Source: Gymnopus androsaceus JB14
Taxonomy: Eukaryota > Basidiomycota > Agaricomycetes > Agaricales > Omphalotaceae
Assembly (NCBI GenBank): GCA_009733575.1
Contig: ML769651.1
Location: forward strand, 1-64,000
DNA: 64,000 bases
Direction of reading: 5' to 3'
Shown: one piece after another, positions 33,590 to 46,507 of the stretch
Numbering within the stretch: position 1 is the first letter of the stretch
Layout: each line of letters begins with the position of its first letter
The notes under the pieces: model-generated
Database searches by the model: none
Told to the model about the DNA's origin: nothing
The model's input: the letters and a program-made list of their open reading frames with translations, nothing else
Translations under genes and position numbers: made by a program

Positions 33590-34226
33590 ATGAATACCAC
33601 CCACGAAGCCCAGAGGAAGAGGAAAAAACCAAAAAAGTTTGGTTAAAAGGCCATATTAGTAGGTATCATTTTTCCCTTCTTGCGCCGCTTAGGTGGGCCT
33701 GCTGGATATTGGTAGTGCTACAGCCAGCCTGTTGTCGCTCTACAGATTCTAGCGTGCGGCGGTATAGGGAAATGGATTAAACACCTGGACAAAGCCAATG
33801 TAAGTTGACATACAACGTTGTTGTACAATTGTTGTATGCCGGAGGATTGCCATTCAATTTTTTTTAGGTGGTCAGCGCCGGAGATGCAATAGATTTCTTT
33901 CTGAAGGGTTCTATCGCGCCACAATCCATAGATATATCAGTCCTTGCTCCAATTCTACGTTTGGATGATCAATACTATGTAGAGTGGTCCAGCCACCTCC
34001 TGATCAACGCCAATACCTGATGATGTGAAGCTCGCTCTTCTTATCGCAAGCCCGCTCTTGCAACGCGTGGGTATCAAGCGATGTTTTACGAAGACGCACC
34101 CCTTGTGGCGGAGTGGCGAAAATCCCGTACTTCAGCTTATGGGCAGAGTGTGCTTTCCAAGTCAATCAAAGAAAAAGGTGTCGAGGAAGAGGTGATTGCA
34201 GGTGTTGTTGTAAAGCATTATAATTG
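33590..34226 (+). pseudogene. 3' fragment of a 2-oxoglutarate/Fe(II) dioxygenase
   Basis: Same order as the C-terminal third of the complete gene just downstream: PRSPEEEEKTKKVWLKGH, then a degraded HxD region, an intron (about 33800-33867), VVSAGDAIDF, a broken IHR region, and a tail with EWRKSRT, EEEVIAGVVVKHYN. Several stops interrupt it, the second active-site His is lost in garbled sequence, and the N-terminal two thirds are absent. It is a tandem partial duplicate. Confidence 0.8.
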
Positions 34227-34400
34227 ATTTGTTCGTGGCGTATCTTAAACGGCTGGTTCGGTTCTAACAAGAACGTTATCTCGCATTCTCAGGCAAACTT
34301 AAGTCGTTACGAGTCATCGACATCCTTGAGGCGCCTGACTAGCATTGTATTTAAGACTTCATCAAGGCTTTACCAAGCTTGTGTTCTGACCCTCACCAGG

Positions 34401-36050
34401 ATGCCCAGCCTAATCAACGACCAGCTGCCTCCAGTGCGCCACTATGAAGCTGCGCCGTTGACGAAAGAGCAACGTATGTCTTTTTATTATGTTCTTCTAT
34501 AACCTCTTGATTCGCTGATTCTCGGAGAAAGTGGACTACGTCGATCTCCCTACGATTGACATATCGAGTTTCACCGCGAGTGCGGATCCCAATGTTCGCT
34601 CCCAGCTGGTCGCGCAAGTGCGCTCAGCGATAGCCAAATATGGCTTCTTCTACGTTCTTAATCATGGACTTTCCACCGCCCAGGTAATCATATTTTTCAC
34701 GAATGATATCCAAAAGAAACTGATAACACACGTCATTGGGCAGACGGTACGAATGTTTGATATAGCAGACGTTCCATTCTCGGACGTGGATGATGATGAG
34801 AAGAAAAAGTATCAGTCAAGGTTGAAGGAAACTGGTACTCAGCAGGGGTATAAACCTCGCCAGTATCATGTTAGTATTGCATTTGAATTTTTTTTTATAA
34901 GCTCTTTTCTACTTACACTGCTGTTTTTGCTTTAGCACATTGACAATGGCATTCGAGATCAGATTGAAATTTACTCACGTAAGAGGCCGTATTGTTGTGG
35001 TGCATTCCGTAGTACTTACAGACAAATATCTCTACTTTCAGTCAATCACGACGTGAATAAATCCGGACATCCAGCAGCGCTCCGACCGTTATTACCCGAG
35101 ATCGAGCAATTCGCATATCACAACCATGTAAACGTTCTTTATCCCATTTTGCGGTCAGCTCTTTGCTTGCGCGCTATCGCTTAAATCGCTAAATTGAAGG
35201 CTGTAAAATGTTGGCTCTAGGTCTTGATCTCCCAGAAGATAGTCTAGTTGAACTGCATAAATGGGAAGACATGTCGGAAAGTTCCGGTAGGCTTTCTTCC
35301 ATCTCAAGGCATTAAGGCTCACGAAGTCGGTTCAACGCCGTCCGGGCTTGCAGTGCGGTTCATGAAATAGTACGTCTTTCTTCGGTTGGCTCAGGCGGTC
35401 GCTTTACTGCCTAACCATAGCTACCCTCGATCGGATGAGGAGGAAGAGAAAACAAAGAACGTTTGGGTGAAAAGGCCATACAGATATTGGATCCTTAACG
35501 CTTCTGTATAGCCAACCCATTGCAGCGCTACAAATCCGTACCAAGGATGGCTCCTGGAAGTGGGTCAAGCATATCGAGAATGCCATTGTAAGTACCACTG
35601 TCAATTGTACTAATATTCGTATCTGACTTCATTGTAGGTTGTCAACGCCGGAGACGCGATCGAGTTCCTATCTGGAGGTTTATACAGTGCGACTATTCAC
35701 AGGTTAGTAGCTTTTTACTCAATTGAAGTATTGTACGCCCCATCAGTACCCCTTCAACTAGAGTTGTTCAACCCCCGGCAGACCAACGCGCATACACCCG
35801 ACTCGGATTATTTTACTTCGTCTTGGCCACAGAAGACGTGAAGCTCAAACCGCTGAACAGTCCCATCTTGCAGCGAAGGGCTGATATATGGCTCAAAGAG
35901 CGCTTTCAGGGAGCGGAAGTCCCTACTATGGCGGAATGGCGAAAAGGCAGAACTAAATCTGATGGAAATGCGGAACTGAAGGCTAGTGCTACGAACTTGG
36001 GAGTGGAGGAAGAGTACCTGAATGGAGTTTTGATTAAACATTATGTATGA
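34401..36050 (+). CDS. 2-oxoglutarate/Fe(II)-dependent dioxygenase (IPNS-like)
   Basis: Non-heme iron oxygenase of the isopenicillin-N-synthase-like family, soluble; substrate unknown. Exons begin 34401 (MPSLINDQLPPVRHYEAAPL), 34532 (DYVDLPTIDISSF, the DIOX_N block), 34744, 34936 and 35042, and continue to 36050 (VLIKHYV-stop). The metal site is HxD in KGHTDIGSLTLLYSQP (about 35475) and the distal His in ATIHRVV (about 35697), with VVNAGDAIEFLSGG between. A surplus base in the A-run at 35470-35473 puts HTD out of frame; the neighbouring pseudogene copy lacks that base (VWLKGH), which argues that it is a real or technical one-base insertion. The exon joint near 35155-35200 is also one base out. 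A partial duplicate lies directly upstream. Confidence 0.78.
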
Positions 36051-36487
36051 ATCGAACCTTGTATGGCTGAAGTTTTTCCTTTGATTTCCGCTTTCCGCTC
36101 GAGCTGCGCGTGAAAGAGGTCTCGTAACCTACCGTGTTAGAAGGTTATTCACGCACTGGTAGAATTGCGATCATAAGATATCGAGCTTCTATACTATACG
36201 GGAAAAACCTCGGAGTGGATCTTCCAGTTAGTGACTAGGGAAAATAATCACCAGCATACTACAGTAACACTATTGCGCGTCTGCTGCTTTGTCCTACGCC
36301 ATAATTTGCCAAAATGGTTCTTGTGGAGGGTACAGTGGACCTTGAACTTCGAAGCTTTCCACATTGACGTTGAGTCTGTGATTCTTTTCTTTCCTTGAGA
36401 ATAAGCAGAACGATTTTTCTGCTAGTACGGTAATTCTATTAGCCAAATAGATCTCATACCTCGACTCTAAAGTGTCACTATCAAATA

Positions 36488-37572
36488 CTACTTCTTCCTC
36501 GCAATAACCACCGTACTTTGATAGGGATACTCGAACACACCTCCTGCCTCATCAATCCAGCTCTTCTTCTCCCTATTCAGCACCTCCTTCACCTCGGCTT
36601 CCAATCCAGCATACTCTTCCTTCTTCTCCATCGCCAAAACTGTAATATAGCTCTTGCTCTTAACCCTTTCAACTACCGCGTCCTTCGTGGTCGGAATCAT
36701 CCAGTCAAACGTCTCCTCCACGGGCGGCTCGAACAAGGTCGGGTACTTTGGAGAAACTGCAGGGTCGAACGTCGCGCGCCAGAGACCCTGACGAAATTGG
36801 GGTGCACCTTCTTCGTATTTCTCGTAGAGAGGGCGTAGAGTGGCAACCCAAGGACTCGAAGGATCGTTCATGATTTTCGAGATTCCAAGCAAAGGCAACG
36901 ATGCCAGACGGTTTGAGAATGCGGGCGAATTCACTAGAGGCAGCTTCGTAGTTGGGGTGCGCCCAGTGATATGCTTGTGCTATGAATGACAATGTCAGCC
37001 CAACTGTCCTCGATTCCAGTGTCGGTGAAGCTTCCATCGTTGGCAGAGATCTTGAGTTCCGCTAGTAAGTAAGTAAATGCTATCAGTCCGACGCATATTA
37101 TTTAAACTAGAGACTCATACATACCGCTCGCTAGCGTTGCGATTACGGTCTTTCTCAAACTGAGCTCTCATCCCCGCACTCGGTTCTACAGCCCGAATTT
37201 CCTTAACGGAAGAAGACCAATCGGGGTGTGAGAGGAGTGCACGGGTGAATATACCTGTCCCGGCACCGATCTCGATGATGTTGAAGGGAGGAGTGTGGTC
37301 CTTTGAAATGCTCTGACGGATGAAGGACAGAGCAGAGGGTGGGTATGATGGTCGGGCTCTGGATTGGATTGTTCGGAATGAATTCAAGTCGAGCACGCGT
37401 AGATTTGTGCATACCGATCATAAACCTCGTTCGTTCCCTCCCCAAATCCCTGCTGTGCGATTGAATGTACGGCCATTCCTCGAAGACGAATACTACTAGG
37501 TTCAGATGATAATCGATTTAATGGTTGCCAAAGAGCCCTAAAAGGACGAGTGGCTTTGAGATTGAAAAGCAT
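36488..37572 (-). CDS. SAM-dependent class I methyltransferase
   Basis: Starts near 37572 (MLFNLKATRPFRALWQPL, possible mitochondrial presequence) or at an inner ATG (MAVHSIAQQGFGEG). Motif I is IIEIGAGTGIFTRALL, motif II-like RAVEPSAGMRAQF, then SWADIVIIAQAYHW (motif post-II) and ILKPSGIVAFAWNLE. The C-terminal part (PQFRQGLWRATFD, WMIPTTKDAVVERVKSKSYI, WIDEAGGVFEYPYQSTVVIARKK) is that of the fungal methyltransferase type 11 family related to yeast trans-aconitate/CRG1-like enzymes. Substrate unknown. Two one-base shifts, near 36983 and near 36865, break the frame inside conserved blocks. The intron 37124 to about 37063 is typical. Confidence 0.75.
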
Positions 37573-38290
37573 CGTCGTTCGAGGATGGTTTAAATAAGAG
37601 TCTGACCGTCGAGTCTCTGACTCAGATCATGACTCCTTTGTACAATCTATTCGTCGGTCCCTAGAAATAAACGCCATCATCTGATTTTGACAGAATGGCT
37701 CCAAAGACGCGATGATAGAACATTCTCTCTATCTCCCTACTTCCCAATTTGAGTCATCTTGACTCATTTCGCTTTGTATACTAAAGATTTCGGAGGCATG
37801 AAAGCATTCAGGAGGAGTTCGAGGACTACAGCAAGTGCTCTACCCATATGAGACCACCATCTTGAGGAGCCACGAGGAGGAAGGTGAATTTGGGGGGCAG
37901 TTGATTTGTCGCGTCTCCCGGTGCAGGGACGCGAAAATACGCGTCGACAAGGCTGTATGAATAATGAGGCTGCCAGCAGCCAGATGGTGATAATTCGGAT
38001 ATAGAACTTGGCCGGGCGGGAAATCCTCGCCAAACGACAAGACACAAAGTCGGAGCGCCACATAAAAGATGTGCGAGCACTGAATATAAGAGCCGAGGTG
38101 GGCAAAGAAAACGTTACTGTAGCACGATTGGGAGCCAAGTTGGTCGCGAATATGTAGTCGCGAATGAAATAGACGCCGTACATGACGTCACTTTCCGAAA
38201 CAGACGCCCAAACAGATTCTTGCATCAATACTCATGTTACTCACAAACTGGAACGAAACACAACGATAACAGAATTTATTGTCAGCCGAC
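37573..38290. other. divergent intergenic region, no gene
   Basis: Lies between two divergently read genes, so it should hold both promoters. A 154-codon minus-strand frame (37764-38228) has no family resemblance and no proper codon pattern; I treat it as chance. No clear TATA box stands out. Confidence 0.4.
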
Positions 38291-41137
38291 ATGAGGCTTT
38301 TCTATGGCTTAGAGCCTCGCACTAACCGTCGATTAATTCTCAACGTGTACCATGGCTCTGCTTTCCACTCTGCTTGCAACCAGAATGCTCCGAACACGCG
38401 AAGGCCAGGCGATGAGCAGTATGTATTCCTCCCAATCTCCTTAATTTCTCATATCTTTCGCTCAATTATCTCCAGCTCTATCATGCCTATAGCACCCTCA
38501 GGTCACAACAAACTCCGGAGGTCAACGCAATACACCTCACACCAGACCATCGGCTCTATGCATTGGCTTTTTCGAACAAATATTCCCCGGAGGAGGTCGT
38601 CGTACTATCCTCCTGACGTGCGGAAGAGAAATTTCTTTGGTATCGGAGAGATTGTTGGTGTATTAGCCAATGTGCGTTCCAACCGTTGCTTTAGACTTAT
38701 CTTCTAATGAATCTCATTACATACTATAGCCAGCAGAAACTGTCCGCTCACTTACAGAATCCAAACGACTTCTCGATGAAGCTCGGCAAGAGATCAACGA
38801 GAACCGTGAACGCTCGCAGATTCGACCAAAACATACGTTCTCGAAGCTGCCAGGATTTCTTCCTCGCGAAGCTGAAGTCAAAGCAATCGAGAGAGCATTG
38901 GAAGGTGAACCTGCCTTCACGGTTCTTTTCGGTGCTAGCTCGGTCGGAAAGGTATGTGTGTGTGTGGGTGTTGTACGATGCGTGCATGCTGAAACCCCTG
39001 TTAGACTGCACTCCTACGTGAAGTACTATGCCGAGACACATACCATGTTCTTCACTTCGACCTCCGAATAGCTGGATTCGCTGACCTGGCAAGCTTATAC
39101 ACGAGCCTTAGCTGTCAGATGGAAGCTTATTTCGAAGCTCTTTCGACACAAATGGAAGGCTATGAGGAGTTTGAGAAGGAGGCATGGAGCTTCAAGGTAG
39201 GGATATCAGTTTGATTACATCGAAGGTCGTATTCTGAGACCCCTGATCTAAGCATGACCGTCTCAACGTCGAGCGCAGAATGACGGAAGGACCTCCAGAT
39301 TCCGGTATCAATCGCGTCAAGACGAGTGATATCGCAAGACTCATGGAGTTGTTCCAGGTATGGTTCAGTGTCCTTCCGCACATTCAACCATGTATTCATT
39401 ACTGGAACAGTCCTCCTTACTCAAATACTGGGAATTCGATCCGTACAAGGAAGAAGATGCAAAAGCGAAGAAGGGTCATCGCGAAGAGGAGTCTGGATCC
39501 TCCAGCAGTACTCGCGTTAATGAATCCAATGGCACGGCTTCGTCCAAACCGGAACGCAATGGGAGACTTCGCAACCTTCTGCATTTCAAAGCCAAGCACG
39601 CCGACCAAAGTTCACAAGGACGTTCGGAGAAGGAAAAGGAAAAGGAGGCAGAGCGACCGAAAAGGCCTGCGAAGAAAATGCCCGTACGTGGCCCTTGGTA
39701 CTTATTGCTTAAACGAAAGCATTAATGATGCAAAGACTATAGGTCATCTTCTTTGATGAAGCACACAAGCTGTAAGTCTGAAAGTCTTCTCGCTAAAGAT
39801 CAACCTTACATTTGATTCTGCCAGGCCTGCGCTCATCCAGTCCACGGAAGCAATGAACTGCCTCTTGAGCGCGTTCCTTGTCCTCACTAAACAGGATCGA
39901 CTGTGCCATGTCATACATGCTACTAGTGATCCGTTCTATCACACTTGGTTGAGGCAGTTGAATGTAATGCAACACTGCAAGGTGGGTATCTTTTGCTTTT
40001 GGGTAGCGTTATTTTAATCATCGAGAGTAGATCATCACAATCGGAGACTGCTCAAAAGCAGAGACGCGAGAATTCTTTCGTGAACGAATGATGCCTCGCA
40101 TTCCGGAACATCTTCAGCATGCACTCGATTTTGAGGTGCTTTATGATGCGTTCGGTGGAAAGTTGGTGCATTGGCAGGATTTTGTGACGGATTATGGTAA
40201 GCTAATACGACCTCTACTCCATCCATCGCATACTCAAATCAACTTGTAGTCAATTCCAACGGGCGTCTGGATGGTACGTTTGAGTGTAATTTCAGCAAGA
40301 CTAAGACTAAGCACCTAATGTTTTTGGCCTTTAGTGAAGCAAAGTTCCCATTTCCTACAGGCCCACGCTCTTCTGAACCTTCACGTCATCCATTCCTCCG
40401 AACATCCATCCCCGGAGGGGGATGGTCAAGAAAATGCAAACAATCCCAATCCAAATTCATCTGACGCCGTGCGTCCATCCGGGTTCAAAATTTACTCTGC
40501 AATTAGCAATCCCCGTGGTCCAAGCGGACAGGATCTTGATGCTAGGGATAGCCAAGGCCTAACACCATACTACGAATCCGAATTCACGGCGATGCAGCTT
40601 CTCAGAGTGATGAGCCGTATCACCGAACCTGGGATAACGTACATCCCATATTTTACGCTATGTCGGGAATACGGTGTACATGCTGTCGATGGCTTGGTTA
40701 AGGGAAGGATTTTGGATCTGCGGTGGACGGAGCCTGTGACGAAGGAAACCGAGTCAGAGGATGCATCCTATTTGAATCGACAGTCGAGGCTCCTTGCTAT
40801 TGAAGGAGGGCATGAGGCAGCGGGGAGTAGTGGACGTACGGTTGTGGACAACACGAATCATGCTCGTGTAGATGCTGTGCCGGGTTCTGAGGATGATATA
40901 GTTGCTGTCTCGGAGCATGAGGTGTATTTGCATCAGCAGCGAAGGAGGTCGCGTCGGAGGGATACATATGACGGGGGTTTAATGGACTCTGTGGTAGGAC
41001 CGAAATTGGTACCGACGACACCGATTATGAAGTATGCTATGAGGGAGGTGCTTCGCGAGTACGAAGAAGTAGAGGACGAGGACGAGGATGGTACGGTGTC
41101 GGAGTATGCGTCGCTCTCAGATGTGGAGGAATATTGA
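38291..41137 (+). CDS. P-loop ATPase, STAND/ATPase_2-like
   Basis: Predicted ATPase with Walker A FGASSVGKTALLREV (split by an intron at about 38952-39006) and Walker B MPVVIFFDEAHKL (about 39680-39772). Other pieces: HFDLRIAGFADLASLY, a charged K/E-rich insert (about 39460-39660) typical of a flexible loop, ATSDPFYHTWLRQLNVMQHCK and IITIGDCSKAETREFF (sensor-like), and an acidic tail DEDEDGTVSEYASLSDVEEY before TGA at 41135. At least eight introns. The start at 38291 is chosen because exon 38291-38418 splices in phase to 38476; a second ATG at 38352 would give a presequence-like MALLSTLLATRMLRTREG but its frame does not fit. Related fungal proteins are annotated only as P-loop ATPases; role unknown, perhaps organellar. 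Confidence 0.68.
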
Positions 41138-41251
41138 CATTCGTGATATGAGTTTTCTTGTACCATTTGTATTTATATTTTCTTCGCACTGACATCTGTA
41201 CTATCTATCGCATATTTACGAACACGAAAGCGCCACTCGTTATTGGATTAA

Positions 41252-42498
41252 TTACTTTAGAAATGCCCCGTTAGTCTCCTGCATCAGCAGCTTGTATTCT
41301 GGTTGGAACTATGTCAAAACAAGTCAGCCCAATGACAGTAACGGAGATTTTTATTAAGCTCACGTTAACGTAGACATTCTCCCACCATTGGATAGTCTTT
41401 GCTGTGAACTTGGCATCCTCGTTTGAGATTAGAGTCTTAGGGATCCCGTTTGCCTCTGCAGCTTCCGCCAAAAGTTGGACCTTGCATAGTCTTTCGAGAG
41501 CACCGAAAAAGTATACTGCTTCGTCGACCGTGGTACCGACTGGCAGGACATAACCTATCAGTTTATGCAAGACAAGAAGGAGCACCCAACGTACGTGTCA
41601 GTAATCCATGATTCTGCAAAATGCACGTCTTCCACTTGGGTCCAAGAGCTTTGGCTATGTTCTCTCCTTCCTCTTGAGCAAGGACAACTCCCCCAAAGTT
41701 TTTATAAACTCCAAGATTGTCATGAAACAAGCATGAATCTTGCGTGAGCATATCAACTGGGCGTCCGAAGGCAGACCAAGTTTTTCCATGTAAGGAATGA
41801 CAGTGAGCAGCGGATTTCACGTCTGGGCGTGCTTTGTGGATAGCAGAGTCTACAGAGGTGGAATTAGTAGATCATCTGTCAGGGAAATCGAATCGAATCT
41901 CACGGATATGGAATCCAGCGGTGTTAATAGGCAGTTGAGCACCGTGAGGAGACACATATCCATCTGGGCTAACGAGAACCAGCATAGATTTCTACTAAAA
42001 CGTCAGAAGTCGAGAAGTACAGGCCGCGATATTGAACCCACAGTCATTGTCGAGAAATGCTCTGCGAATGGGTTCATCCTGGAAGGTACTTGAATCATGG
42101 ATATATGTGTAACTGGTTTGTTCAGGATTCTTACCAGTAATGATCAGGAAGGACTGGGTCTCTGACGGTGATATGACCTGATACACCCTCACCAAAGCCA
42201 CATTTCCCCCAGTAACGGAAAGCAGCTGCCATATGTCCCTACAGTCGCATTGCATCAAGTCGGTTAGTAGAAATCGAGGTCAAAGAGTACCTTGACCCAT
42301 TCTCGCTCCTCGTAGGGGTTGTCGAACTGAGGAACGGTGCTCAGCTCTATCGTTCCTAGAGGACAGTGAATCGGATGCACTTCATCTAAAATTCAACCCG
42401 AATCTACCTTGCTTGTTACCTCTCCAAGTGCGACGTAGCGGGTTCTCGTCAAGCCCTTCAAGAGACTGGTGAAATGCACCGTTCATAGTGCCGTCCAT
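41252..42498 (-). CDS. class II aldolase/adducin-domain protein, copy 1
   Basis: Metal-dependent aldolase-fold enzyme (class II aldolase/adducin N-terminal family). ATG at 42498 (MDGTMNGAFHQSLEGLDENP); stop at 41252. Motifs: GHMAAAFRYWGKCGFGEGVSGHITVRDP, HYWMNPFAEHF, LVLVSPDGYV, then zinc-ligand region VKSAAHCHSLHGKTWSAFG, and ILQNHGLL with GTTVDEAVYFFGALER after an intron. Eight short exons join in phase, so the copy looks intact. Substrate cannot be told; fungal relatives are described only by domain. A near-identical copy lies 250 bp upstream in the same orientation (42755-44002). Confidence 0.82.
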
Positions 42499-42754
42499 GT
42501 TCAATGGCTGGGTGTAAGAATAAGCATTTGCTGTATTTTATATAGAGTCGGATGGCGTCGGAGAACCCGAGATAAGGTGGTAAATCAGGTACGAATTAAA
42601 ATTGATCTGCGGATACGAACTTCAAAAGAACCAGTTTTCTTGGTTGTTCCATATTGTATTTACTACATGTTATTCGCACTGACACTGGCATCTTTACTAC
42701 AGTATCTATCGCATATTTACGAACACACGAAAGTACCGCTCCTTATGGGGCTAA

Positions 42755-44002
42755 TCACTGTAAAAATGCCCCGTTAGTTTCCTGCATCAGCAGCTTGTAT
42801 TCTGGCTGGAACTATCTCAAAACAAGTCAGCCCGATGACAGTAGCGGAGATTTTCACGATGCTCACGCTAACGTAGACATTCTCCCACCATTGGGTGGTC
42901 TTTGCTGTGAACTCGGCATCCTCATTTGAGATGAGAGTCTTATGGATCCCGTTTGCCTCTGCAGCTTCCGCCAAAAGTTGGACCTTGCATAGTCTTTCGA
43001 GAGCACCGAAAAAGTATACTGCTTCGTCGACCGTGGTACCAACTGGCAGGACATAACCTATCAGTTTATGGAAGGCAAGAAGGAGCACCCAACGTACGCG
43101 TCAGTAATCCATGATTCTGCAAAATACACGTCTTCCACTTGGGTCCAAGAGCTTTGGCTATGTTCTCTCCCTCATGTTGGGCAAGGACAATTCCCCCAAA
43201 GTTTTTATAAACTCCAAGATTGTCATGAAACAAGCATGAATCTTGCGTGAGCATATCGACTGGGCGTCCAAAGGCAGACCAAGTTTTTCCATGTAAGGAA
43301 TGACAGTGAGCAGCGGATTTCACGTCTGGGCGTGCTTTGTGGATAGCAGAGTCTACAGAGGTGGAATTAGTAGATCATCTGCCAGGGAAATAGAATCGAA
43401 TCTCACGGATGTGGAATCCAGCGGTGTTAATAGGCAGTTGAGCACCGTGAGGAGACACATAGCCGTCTGGGCTGACGAGAACCAGCATAGATTTCTATTA
43501 AAACGTCAGATGACGAGAAGTACAGGCCGCGATATTGAGCCCACAGTCATTGTCGAGAAATGCTCTGCGAATGGGTTCATCCTGGAAGGTACTTGAATCA
43601 TGGACATATGTGTAACTGGTTTGTTCAGGATTCTTACCAGTAATGATCAGGAAGAACCGGGTCTCTGACGGTGATATGACCTGCTACACCCTCACCAAAG
43701 CCACATTTCCCCCAGTAACGGAAAGCAGCTGCCATATGTTCCTACAGTAGCATTGCATCAAGTCGTGTTAGTAGGGATCGAGGTCAAAGAGTACCTTGAT
43801 CCATTCTCGCTCCTCGTAAGGGTTGTCGAACTGAGGAACAGTGCTCAGCTCTATCGTTCCTAGAGGACAGTGAATCGGATGCACTTCATCTAAAAATCAA
43901 CCCGAATCTACCTTGCTTGTTACCTCTCCAAGTGCGACGTAGCGGGTTCTCGTCGAGCCCTTCAAGAGACTGGTGAAATGCACCGTTCGTAGTGCCGTTC
44001 AT
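42755..44002 (-). CDS. class II aldolase/adducin-domain protein, copy 2
   Basis: Tandem duplicate of the gene at 41252-42498, with the same exon pattern and length. ATG at 44002 (MNGTTNGAFHQSLEGLDENP); stop at 42755 (NGAFLQ instead of NGAFLK). Zinc-site and NHG motifs are unchanged; most differences are silent or conservative (GIHKTLISNEDAEFTAKT against GIPKTLISNEDAKFTAKT; GGIVLAQHEGE against GGVVLAQEEGE). The flanks are also duplicated, including the ACTAAC-bearing introns. Both copies look functional, so the duplication is recent or kept for dosage. Divergently placed from the NCS1 permease at 44199, with only about 200 bp between starts. Confidence 0.82.
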
Positions 44003-44198
44003 GTTTGAGTATTCGGGGGGTGAGTGCAAGAATAACCATTTGCTGCATTTTATTTAGCCTCGGACTCGGAGATAAGTGAGAGCGAGATAAGGTGATAAGG
44101 TTTGGTGACATTCGGGCATGATCAAGATTGATCTGCGGATAGGGAAAACGTACAAACACGATGGATTCACGGAACTATTGCTTACTTCTACGTTCACG

Positions 44199-46507
44199 AT
44201 GAAGTTCTTGGACATCGTTTCGATTCGCTCTGAAGAGATTAAATTTCACGCTGAGGACGCAGAATCGAATGATGGAGAGATAATACTGGGCCAGCCTGAT
44301 CTTCTTCCTGTACCTCCTTTACCGCAGGGTCCCAGGAAATGGGGGGCGTTCCATTTGGCTGGGTATTGGATTGCTGAAGCATTTGGTACGTGTTCCTGCT
44401 ACCGTTCAATCTGGCTTGTATTAATATCCTCTTCACAGGCATCAGGTTATTTAATCTACGAAGAACCCCAGCAAAGAACTCATGACTACTCTTTGCAGCC
44501 AATACGAAGTGGCTTCAAGTGCCGTGGCAGCTGGTCTCTCCCCAGGTGCAACCATAGGCGCAATCTTATTGGGACATATTCTTGTCTGTGAGTTTTATGA
44601 ATTCTTTCCAGCACAGATGATATTGAATCTCTTCGCTTTCAGCAATAGCTTGCGCTGCGAACGGCTGGGTTGGAGCTGTCTACGGTATCAACTTTCCCGT
44701 TTACGCAAGGGCCTCATTTGGTATAAGAGGTACCTCCATCGCTGTGATCTGTAGGGCGGTGGCTGCTATTGCTTGGTTTGGAACACAAACTTATCAAGGT
44801 ATATTCTCAATGTGTGACAAACGACGATCTTCGATCCTACAGCAAGTATAGGTGGACTGTGCGTTCAAGTCATGCTGGAAGCGATCTGGCCTTTTTTCAA
44901 AACGTTTCCTAATCATCTTCCAACATCTGCGCATGTTACATCCGCCCAGTTGCTTTGTTTCTTGTAAGTCGTTTTCGCTTCCTTCGTCATGGTCGCCATA
45001 CTCATATTTTCCTTTAGCATCTTTTATATCATTCAGCTCCCACTTCTTTGGATACACATATCCAAACTTCGGTATCTCTTTCTATTAAAAATTGTAATTA
45101 TGCCGATTTGTAAGTCGATTTGAATCATTGCCTTTAGTACAACGCTCATGTTTCGCCACTGGCAGTTGGTTTTACGCTCTGTAAGTTCAAAATCACATCA
45201 TCTACCTTTAAAAGGTGTAACGCCTATGTTTAGTTGGATGGGCGGTGGGCACCGCACATGGTTTTGGTCCAGTTTTCAACAAAGGAACCGTTTCTACAGG
45301 CTCCACGCCTGTAGCTGTTCTCTTTCTTTCTGCGATGACCTCTGCAATTGCCCCTAAATCAACACTGGCCCTTAACATTCCTGTAAGCCTTTTTTCTCGT
45401 TTATTTCGATGTTGTGTATCTCACCGAGGAGATCTTGATTTTCTGTAGGATTTTACTCGTTACGCCAAGAGTCCTCGAACAGTTGTGTGGACGAATATAT
45501 TTGCTTTAACTGTTCCAGTCACCCTTTGCGCGTACGCCAGACCGTCTTATTGGATTAATGTTTCCCCTGAGTATTCCTACTAGTATCCTAGGCGTCGTAG
45601 TCACTTCAGCCGTAGAAGTAATATACGGTATCTCCACGTGGAACCCACTGGAAGTCTGTACACTTTGGGAGAGCAGGGCTGCAGCTTTTTTTGCCGCGCT
45701 TTGCTGGGCTCTTGCTGCTATCGCAACCAATATTTCTGCCAAGTGAGTGGTTAAACTACGATCGATTTTCATGAGTATTACTTATATCTCATAAGCTCGA
45801 CTGCAGTAGGAAATGATTTAATGATCCTATTCCCCAAATTCATCAACATCCGTCGAGGACAATACATATGCGCAGTGCTCGGTGTTGCTGCTTGCCCGTG
45901 GATCTTGCAAAACTCGGCCAACAACTTTGTTGCTTTCTTGGGTGGATACAGTATCTTCCTTGGACCAGTAGCTGGTATTCTTATTTCAGATTGTGTGAGT
46001 TGCCTTCGCTGCGAGCATTTCTTCTTTGTTGATCAACTTACTCTCGATTTTGAGTACATTCTCCGTCGCCGCCGACTTGATATTCCTGCATTATACAGCC
46101 CGGGTTATGGACAGTATTGGCGAGTGACACATTTTTGATATTTTCTCTAACTAGAGTTAACCGTTAGTTATCAAGGTATACTGCCGGTTTCAACTGGCGC
46201 GCCATCGTTGCCTTCACACTAGCACTTCTCCCAAACCTTCCTGGATTCATCTACAAAGTCAACACCAAGCTGCACGTTTCTGTCGGCGCAGTTTATATTT
46301 TGTACGTGTTCTTCACCCGCCTAGATAACTTCCTACAAAGCTGACGAGGTTCTCGTTAGCTCTGCGGTATGGCCCGTGAGTTTATGTGTCGCAGGATCAC
46401 TGTACCTACTCTTCAGCTACGTGTTCCCTCCGGCCATCAGTATAAATAACTCATCTAGCTCTATACAAGAGAGTCTCGATGAGAAGGAGAAAGTGTGTGG
46501 TATCTAG
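44199..46507 (+). CDS. NCS1-type purine/pyrimidine/allantoin permease
   Basis: Plasma-membrane nucleobase transporter of the NCS1 family. It starts MKFLDIVSIRSEEIKFHAED; the signature DLLPVPPLPQGPRKWGAFHLAGYWIAEAF leads into TM1, then QYEVASSAVAAGLSPGATIGAIL, ANGWVGAVYGINFPVYARASFGIRG (conserved loop), VAAIAWFGTQTYQGG, HGFGPVFNKGTVSTGS, LNIPDFTRYAKSPRTVVWTN and GPVAGILISD. More than ten short introns; end at 46505-46507 (EKVCGI-stop). The closest named families are uracil and allantoin permeases (Fur4/Dal4-like); the substrate is not decided by sequence reading. A divergent promoter is shared with the class II aldolase copy 2. Confidence 0.82.

Noticed and set aside
37764..38228. 154-codon minus-strand frame between methyltransferase and ATPase
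   Set aside because: No motif, no plausible exons around it, and it fills a divergent promoter region.
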